Assembly: GCA_047638695.1 (NCBI GenBank)
Contig: JBLINY010000059.1
Span: 1 to 27,306 of the forward strand
DNA length: 27,306 nt
Origin: JAHECQ01 sp047638695
Lineage (GTDB): Bacteria; Actinomycetota; Acidimicrobiia; Acidimicrobiales; SZUA-35
Reading direction: 5' to 3'
Shown: piece after piece, positions 23,227 to 27,306 of the stretch
Position numbering within the stretch: the stretch's first letter is position 1
How the letters are laid out: every line of letters starts with the position of its first letter
Position numbers and translations under genes: made by a program
The notes under the pieces: generated by a model
Seen by the model: only the letters and a program-made list of their open reading frames with translations
Database searches by the model: none
What the model was told of the DNA's origin: nothing

Positions 23227-24411
23227 CTAGACGCTGATGTCATCGGGAGGAATGTCGAGGTGCTGCAAATACGCCACTCGAACGGCGAGGGCCTCTCGGA
23301 TCTCCTCGGTGAGACTCTCGAAGAACTCTTCCCTGAAATGTGTGTCGGTCAAGGCCGACACAGTGAACTGCAAGGCGGTGAAGGACATCAGGAAGCCCGT
23401 CACTTTCACGAGTTCCGCGCTGATCGAGATCTTCGCTCCGAACAACGTTGCCTCGCCCCACGTCTCGACGGAGTCGACGCCGCCAAGCGTCCACTGACCA
23501 ATGGTGTTGCTGCGCACCGTCACGAGGCCAAACAGGAAATAGAACGCGCCCACAATCGTCATGATCAGGAGGATCTGCACCCCGACGGAGAACGTGGCGA
23601 GGATGGCGACGTTCACGCGGTCGCCTCGTGACAAGCCGTACTGACTCGCCTGGGCGCTTTCAACCGAGATCACCGGCGCTCCCGACTGGACAATCAGTTC
23701 TCTCATCGTTGCCGAGTCGGCAAAGTGGGCGACAGTGTCGAGCTCCGTGGGGAGTCGGAAGAGCACGAACAGCACCGACACGCCAACAAGCCCTCCGGTC
23801 GCCACGAAGAACAGGGGCCACGTGAAGTCGTCGGCGACCTGCCACAGCTCGGCGTTGAGAAACAAGAACATGGTGAACACAAGGAGGAGCGGCAGGGATC
23901 GGATCATCAGCCCCAATAGATCGCCCAACTGCCCGACCAGGTTCCGCACCGCCCACTTCAAGATGGCGCCGAGCCCGAAACCGAAGATGAACCAGATCAG
24001 GCCGAGCTGCAGTAAGCCCCAGGCAATCCCCGTCAAGGACGAGCGCCAGCTGGAGTTGTCGAGAACAACCTGAAGGATCACCGGCGTCACAACAAAAACG
24101 AAAAGCTCCAATGGGCCAACCCGATCCGGAACTTGGAGCGGCTGGCGGCCCCGGAATCGGTTCACGGCGACGGCGATTCCGAGCAGCAGGCCTGACCCGG
24201 CAAGAGCAGCGAACGCTTGTCCCCAGCCTCGGAAGCGGTCGCCGAACGCGCCCCAAATCCCCATGAACCACAACACCACCATGAGCGGCGCGGCGCGGGT
24301 GAACACATCCGTGGTCGCCTGATAGTCATGAATCAGGTTCGGCAGCCCGCGACGTACAAACCAGTGCTCCAACGCCTTCTGTTCATCGCCACGGAGGACG
24401 TCGTTGGTCAT
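23227..24411 (-). CDS. Uncharacterised integral membrane protein (about 8 helices)
   Basis: A 394-residue membrane protein I cannot assign to a named family. Hydrophobic segments lie near residues 41-58, 65-85, 97-117, 130-158, 172-190, 197-217, 270-298 and 350-370, with a soluble stretch of about 50 residues between the sixth and seventh. The N-terminus (LRGDEQKALEHWFVRRGLPN then LIHDYQATTDVF) is soluble, as is the helical C-terminus (FREEFFESLTEEIREAL). No transporter or enzyme signature is evident. ATG 24411 is chosen since the homology-free frame upstream runs over the divergent amidohydrolase gene. It starts 108 bp from that gene and may share its regulation. Confidence 0.75.
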   Translation of the reverse strand: MTNDVLRGDEQKALEHWFVRRGLPNLIHDYQATTDVFTRAAPLMVVLWFMGIWGAFGDRFRGWGQAFAALAGSGLLLGIAVAVNRFRGRQPLQVPDRVGPLELFVFVVTPVILQVVLDNSSWRSSLTGIAWGLLQLGLIWFIFGFGLGAILKWAVRNLVGQLGDLLGLMIRSLPLLLVFTMFLFLNAELWQVADDFTWPLFFVATGGLVGVSVLFVLFRLPTELDTVAHFADSATMRELIVQSGAPVISVESAQASQYGLSRGDRVNVAILATFSVGVQILLIMTIVGAFYFLFGLVTVRSNTIGQWTLGGVDSVETWGEATLFGAKISISAELVKVTGFLMSFTALQFTVSALTDTHFREEFFESLTEEIREALAVRVAYLQHLDIPPDDISV

Positions 24412-24519
24412 GAACGGAGTCTGACATCGGAGGATCGTTCGCCTGGCCATGGGCACTGCCGGCGGATCGAGGTGCGGTCGAATCGGCGGTCGGGTTGTCC
24501 CGGACCTAACGTCGCTCTC

Positions 24520-25329
24520 ATGCGTGTCGCTGACGTGTGGGCCAACCACTGGATGCCGGAGTTCTTCGAGAGGTATCCGCCGATGCAGGAGCTCTACGAC
24601 CGCGTCGGCATCGCCGACCGCTCGCGACTTCCGGCCGGAGCGCTCGTGTCCGAGGCGGCGTCCGCTGGCGTTGAACGGGCGATTGTCTCCGGCTCTGCGA
24701 TTGGTGATGCCGAAGCTACAAACCGGGAGGTCGCCGAGCTGTGCGCAGCCGATCCGGTTCGGCTCGTCCCCTGCGCCAGCGTCGACCCACGGCAGGGGAT
24801 GCGGGCAGTGCGCGAGTTGCATCGTTGCGTCACCGAGGACGGCTTTGTGGCCCTGAAACTGATGCCGTTCTTCTTTGACCTCCCGCCGAATGACCGCTCG
24901 TACTATCCGCTCTACGCCGCATGCGTTGAACTCGGCATTCCCGTCCTGGTGCTCACCGGTCATACGGCGGTGCTCGCTCCGAACGAGACCGGTCGCCCCC
25001 AGCACCTCGATGACGTGGCGCTGTTCTTCCCCGAGCTCACCATCGTCGCCGGCCACGCGGGCTACCCCTGGACCGACGAACTGATCGGGCTCGCTTGGAA
25101 ACACGAGCGATTGTTTATTGACACCTCAGGCCATCGCCCAAAGCATTTCCCGCCGCAGCTCGTGAAGTTCATGTCGTCCTACGGTAAGGAAAAGGTGTTG
25201 TTTGGGACCGGCTGGCCGATGCTCGATCCCGCTGTCCTCCTCGGAGATGTCGAGGGGCTTGGTCTTGGCGACGAGGCGACCGAACGCTTCCTCTGGTCAA
25301 ACGCCGCGTCGATCTGGGGCTGGTCATGA
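24520..25329 (+). CDS. Amidohydrolase-2 family protein (TIM-barrel metal hydrolase)
   Basis: A 269-residue ACMSD-like amidohydrolase, shorter than the one at 19458. It starts with MRVADVWANHWMPEFF, a position where active relatives have an HxH metal motif; here only one His is seen. Later landmarks are GIPVLVLTGHTAVL, the metal-binding His region TIVAGHAGYPW and the C-terminal LFGTGWPMLDP, where a Gly replaces the Asp usual at this site. It may thus use fewer metal ligands or act as a lactonase-like or non-catalytic member. Its stop overlaps the CoA-transferase ATG by four bases, so the two are co-translated and probably act in one degradation pathway. ATG 24520 fits the family start. Confidence 0.8.
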   Translation: MRVADVWANHWMPEFFERYPPMQELYDRVGIADRSRLPAGALVSEAASAGVERAIVSGSAIGDAEATNREVAELCAADPVRLVPCASVDPRQGMRAVRELHRCVTEDGFVALKLMPFFFDLPPNDRSYYPLYAACVELGIPVLVLTGHTAVLAPNETGRPQHLDDVALFFPELTIVAGHAGYPWTDELIGLAWKHERLFIDTSGHRPKHFPPQLVKFMSSYGKEKVLFGTGWPMLDPAVLLGDVEGLGLGDEATERFLWSNAASIWGWS

Positions 25330-26522
25330 GCGCCCCGCTGGCCGGGGTCCGGGTGGTCGACCTCACCATGTTCGTATCGGGACCGTTCGCCTCGATGGTG
25401 CTCGCCGATCTCGGCGCCGATGTGATCAAAGTCGAGCCATTGACCGGTGATCCGGTGCGGCATAACGGCATGGGTGCGGTGATCGACGAAGAGAGCGCGC
25501 AGTTCCAGAGCTTCAATCGGAACAAAAGATCGCTTGCCGTTGATCTCAAAACTGCGGACGGGCTGGCGTTGATCGAAGATCTCGCTGCTGCGTCCGACGT
25601 GGTGCTCGACAACTTTCGTCCTGGGGTGATGCAGCGTCTTGGCCTTGACCACGCCACGCTGTCAGCTCGGAACGCAGGGCTTGTGAGTTGTTCGATCAGC
25701 GCGTTTGGCAACACCGGTCCGTGGCGAGAGCGGCCGGGTTTCGACCTCATCGTGCAGGCGTTGAGCGGGGCCATGAGCCTGACCGGACACGCGGCTTCCG
25801 GCCCGGCCCATATCCCGTTCCATATCGGTGACACCGCGAGCGGCATGTTTGCCGCCATTGGTGTTCTGGCCGCGCTGACCGAGCGATCTACTACCGGCGT
25901 CGGCCGCGAGGTCGAGATTGGTTTGCTGGATTCGCTCATTGCGCTGGCTTCCGACGAGGTCACCAATCAGGCCGCTGGATTGCCAGCTAAGCAACACGGA
26001 GGTGGCCACCCCGAGCTTTTCCCATACCAGGCGTTCCCAACGATGGATCGACCGTTGGTGATCGCTGCTGTCGGGGTGGACAAATTCTGGCCGGCATTGT
26101 GCGAGGTCGTCGGCCGCCCCGATCTGGCGGCGGAGCTGAGCTATGCCACCAACGACGGGAGGGTCGCGGTTAAGGAGTATCTCACCGAGCAGCTGACCGC
26201 CGTGTTGCGCACCAAAAAGCGGGCCGAATGGCTCGCCCTGCTGCAAGCCGCCGACGTTCCGGCCACTCCGGTGAACGACCTTGATGCCCTGTTCGACCAT
26301 CCTCAGGTAGAGGCGCGGTCGATGCTTGTTGATCTCGCGCGTCCCTCTGGTTCGAGGGTGACGTTGACGGGGAATCCGATCAAGACCGCGGGCCACGAGC
26401 AGACCTACGTCGCGTCACCGACCCTCGGCCAGGACACAGCCCCGATTCTCAGCGAGGTTCTGGGCCTCGACGACGAAGCGATCGCTGGCCTACGAGCCTC
26501 CGGAGCGATTGGTCCGGCGTGA
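25326..26522 (+). CDS. Family III CoA-transferase (CaiB/BaiF type)
   Basis: Transfers CoA between carboxylic acids, typically activating a substrate for degradation. The 398-residue length is normal. Recognisable parts are the start PLAGVRVVDLTMFVSGPFAS, VLADLGADVIKVEP, NRNKRSLAVDLK, DNFRPGVMQRLGL, and the catalytic Asp169 in PFHIGDTASGMFA, the residue forming the aspartyl-CoA intermediate in formyl-CoA transferase. The C-terminal region (PVNDLDALFDHPQV) is also typical. ATG overlaps the stop of the amidohydrolase (ATGA). The pair suggests catabolism of a cyclic or aromatic acid; the substrate is unknown. Confidence 0.93.
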   Translation: MSAPLAGVRVVDLTMFVSGPFASMVLADLGADVIKVEPLTGDPVRHNGMGAVIDEESAQFQSFNRNKRSLAVDLKTADGLALIEDLAAASDVVLDNFRPGVMQRLGLDHATLSARNAGLVSCSISAFGNTGPWRERPGFDLIVQALSGAMSLTGHAASGPAHIPFHIGDTASGMFAAIGVLAALTERSTTGVGREVEIGLLDSLIALASDEVTNQAAGLPAKQHGGGHPELFPYQAFPTMDRPLVIAAVGVDKFWPALCEVVGRPDLAAELSYATNDGRVAVKEYLTEQLTAVLRTKKRAEWLALLQAADVPATPVNDLDALFDHPQVEARSMLVDLARPSGSRVTLTGNPIKTAGHEQTYVASPTLGQDTAPILSEVLGLDDEAIAGLRASGAIGPA

Positions 26523-26606
26523 AGATCACGATGGCCCTGGGTTCTCATCGCCGTACTGCCCACGCGAACAAATCGCTGAAGAATTCGTGAACGCTGGAAG
26601 GAATTT

Positions 26607-26620
26607 ACCGATCGTTCGGT
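26607..26620. promoter_or_regulatory. Candidate operator upstream of the second TetR gene
   Basis: ACCGA (26607-26611) and TCGGT (26616-26620) form a perfect inverted repeat around TCGT, ending 10 bp before the ATG at 26631. ACCGA-N4-TCGGT is a common TetR half-site pattern, and the absence of a ribosome site suggests a short or leaderless transcript starting in this area. Confidence 0.5.
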
Positions 26621-26630
26621 TTATGCCGCT

Positions 26631-27185
26631 ATGCGACCGCAGACTATCGATGACCTGCCACTGGTAGACGCCCTCAGCGGTGTGTTCAGCCGGTTCGGAT
26701 ACGAAGGCGCGAATCTCAATCGACTAGCCGAAGCATCCGGACTGAAGCGAGCGAGTTTGTACCACCGCTTCCCGGGCGGCAAGGACGAGATCGTCGCAGC
26801 GGTTGTGGGCCGCGCCGCCCAGCGGTTCGAAAAACTGTTGGCACCAGCGTTCGAGAGTGGAGACCCGATCGAGCGGGCCGAGCGAGTGGCGGGTGGCATC
26901 AGCGCCTATTACGAAAAAGGTGCTCGATCTTGTTTGATCGTTGCTCTCTCGGTCGCCGACGAAGAACACCAAGCGGGCGCTGTCAGTTGCGTCGACGCTT
27001 GGGCAGAGGCGTTCACCCAGATCGCCGTCGATGCCGGCTCAAACGTCAAGATCGCTGAGATGACTGCCCTGGACGCGGTCGCAGCCATCGAAGGGGCTCT
27101 GGTCATCTCGGCCACAACCGGGCAGACCGGTCCTTTCGAGCGAACGCTGGCCTCACTCCCTGCTCGCCTCACGAACACCCCCTAG
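26631..27185 (+). CDS. TetR family transcriptional regulator
   Basis: A 184-residue TetR regulator. The helix-turn-helix is clear (YEGANLNRLAEASGLKRASL then YHRFPGGKDEIVAAV), followed by a helical C-terminal domain with ISAYYEKGARSCLIVALSVA, a pattern of the YxaF/LmrA-like branch that responds to small aromatic ligands. It follows the CoA-transferase by 108 bp on the same strand and has its own palindromic operator, so it could sense the pathway substrate and control the amidohydrolase/CoA-transferase genes. The last 32 bases overlap a convergent partial frame. Confidence 0.88.
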   Translation: MRPQTIDDLPLVDALSGVFSRFGYEGANLNRLAEASGLKRASLYHRFPGGKDEIVAAVVGRAAQRFEKLLAPAFESGDPIERAERVAGGISAYYEKGARSCLIVALSVADEEHQAGAVSCVDAWAEAFTQIAVDAGSNVKIAEMTALDAVAAIEGALVISATTGQTGPFERTLASLPARLTNTP

Positions 27186-27306
27186 GTGGCTGGTGTTGAA
27201 CAGGGGTGGTCTGAGGGTCGGTGGCGGCTGGTGGGGGTGATGGCAGGTTCTTGTCGGTGTCTGTGGGTGGGTGTGTGGGCTCGTGTTCGGTGGTGTGGCC
27301 GGTGTG
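27154..27306 (-). CDS. Partial Pro/Thr/His-rich C-terminal tail (possible HNH/DUF222 protein)
   Basis: The GT-rich plus strand after 27186 reads on the minus strand as an uninterrupted frame (HTTEHEPTHPPTDTDKNLPS and SPPPAATDPQTTPVQHQPPR) ending at TGA 27154-27156. Disordered Pro/Thr/His tails like this often end actinobacterial DUF222-HNH endonuclease-like proteins, but no diagnostic motif is inside the window. It could also be non-coding low-complexity sequence. Confidence 0.33.

Noticed and set aside
24412..25104. Upstream extension of the membrane-protein frame
   Set aside because: It lies antisense to the amidohydrolase gene and has no helices or homology; the start at ATG 24411 is better.
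27186..27306. Telomere-like or satellite GT repeat
   Set aside because: The GT-rich strand has no fixed repeat unit and its complement is an open Pro/Thr-rich reading frame.

Overview
The window looks like a chromosomal stretch from a high-GC actinobacterium, most likely an acidimicrobiia-type relative. The clues are GTG starts, a mycothiol-linked DinB/maleylpyruvate-isomerase gene pair, an actinobacterial-style tyrosine integrase and MobF protein, and GC-rich codon use. This placement is inferred from gene families only.

Layout. Positions 1-5.2 kb are ordinary chromosome: a membrane diguanylate cyclase, a cupin remnant, YggT, a cyclopropane-synthase/N-methyltransferase-like enzyme, a frameshifted DUF1801 gene, tadA and an AlkD-type DNA repair protein. 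A complete tRNA-Ser(CGA) lies at 5228-5318. From there to about 18.99 kb is a probable integrated element. An 18-bp piece of the tRNA anticodon arm recurs exactly at 18970-18987, followed at conserved spacing by a decayed copy of the tRNA 3' end, as expected of attL and attR.

Element content. The left part holds an integrase split by a frameshift beside a perfect 17-bp inverted repeat, an AlpA/Xis-like regulator and a MobF conjugation protein that has lost its relaxase core but kept the helicase. The middle is cargo and debris: a SnoaL-like protein, two DinB/TIGR03086-type proteins, an alpha/beta hydrolase, a cyclase fragment, a truncated IS6-type transposase, a lipoprotein and an SCP2-like fragment. 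The right part holds vapBC flanked by 23-bp near-identical repeats, a toxin (frameshifted)/ribbon-helix-helix antitoxin pair, a small CxxC protein and a UPF0158-like protein. The element therefore looks immobile or mobilised only in trans, kept in place perhaps by its addiction modules.

Right of the element (19.0-27.3 kb) is a second toxin-antitoxin remnant, then a catabolic-looking cluster: two amidohydrolases, a TetR regulator overlapping an alpha/beta hydrolase pseudogene with three lesions, an 8-helix membrane protein, a family III CoA-transferase coupled to the second amidohydrolase, and another TetR regulator. The window ends in a Pro/Thr-rich partial reading frame on the minus strand.

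A recurring theme is broken genes: at least four clear single-base frameshifts, two in-frame stops and two internal deletions, clustered in accessory genes while the housekeeping genes are intact.
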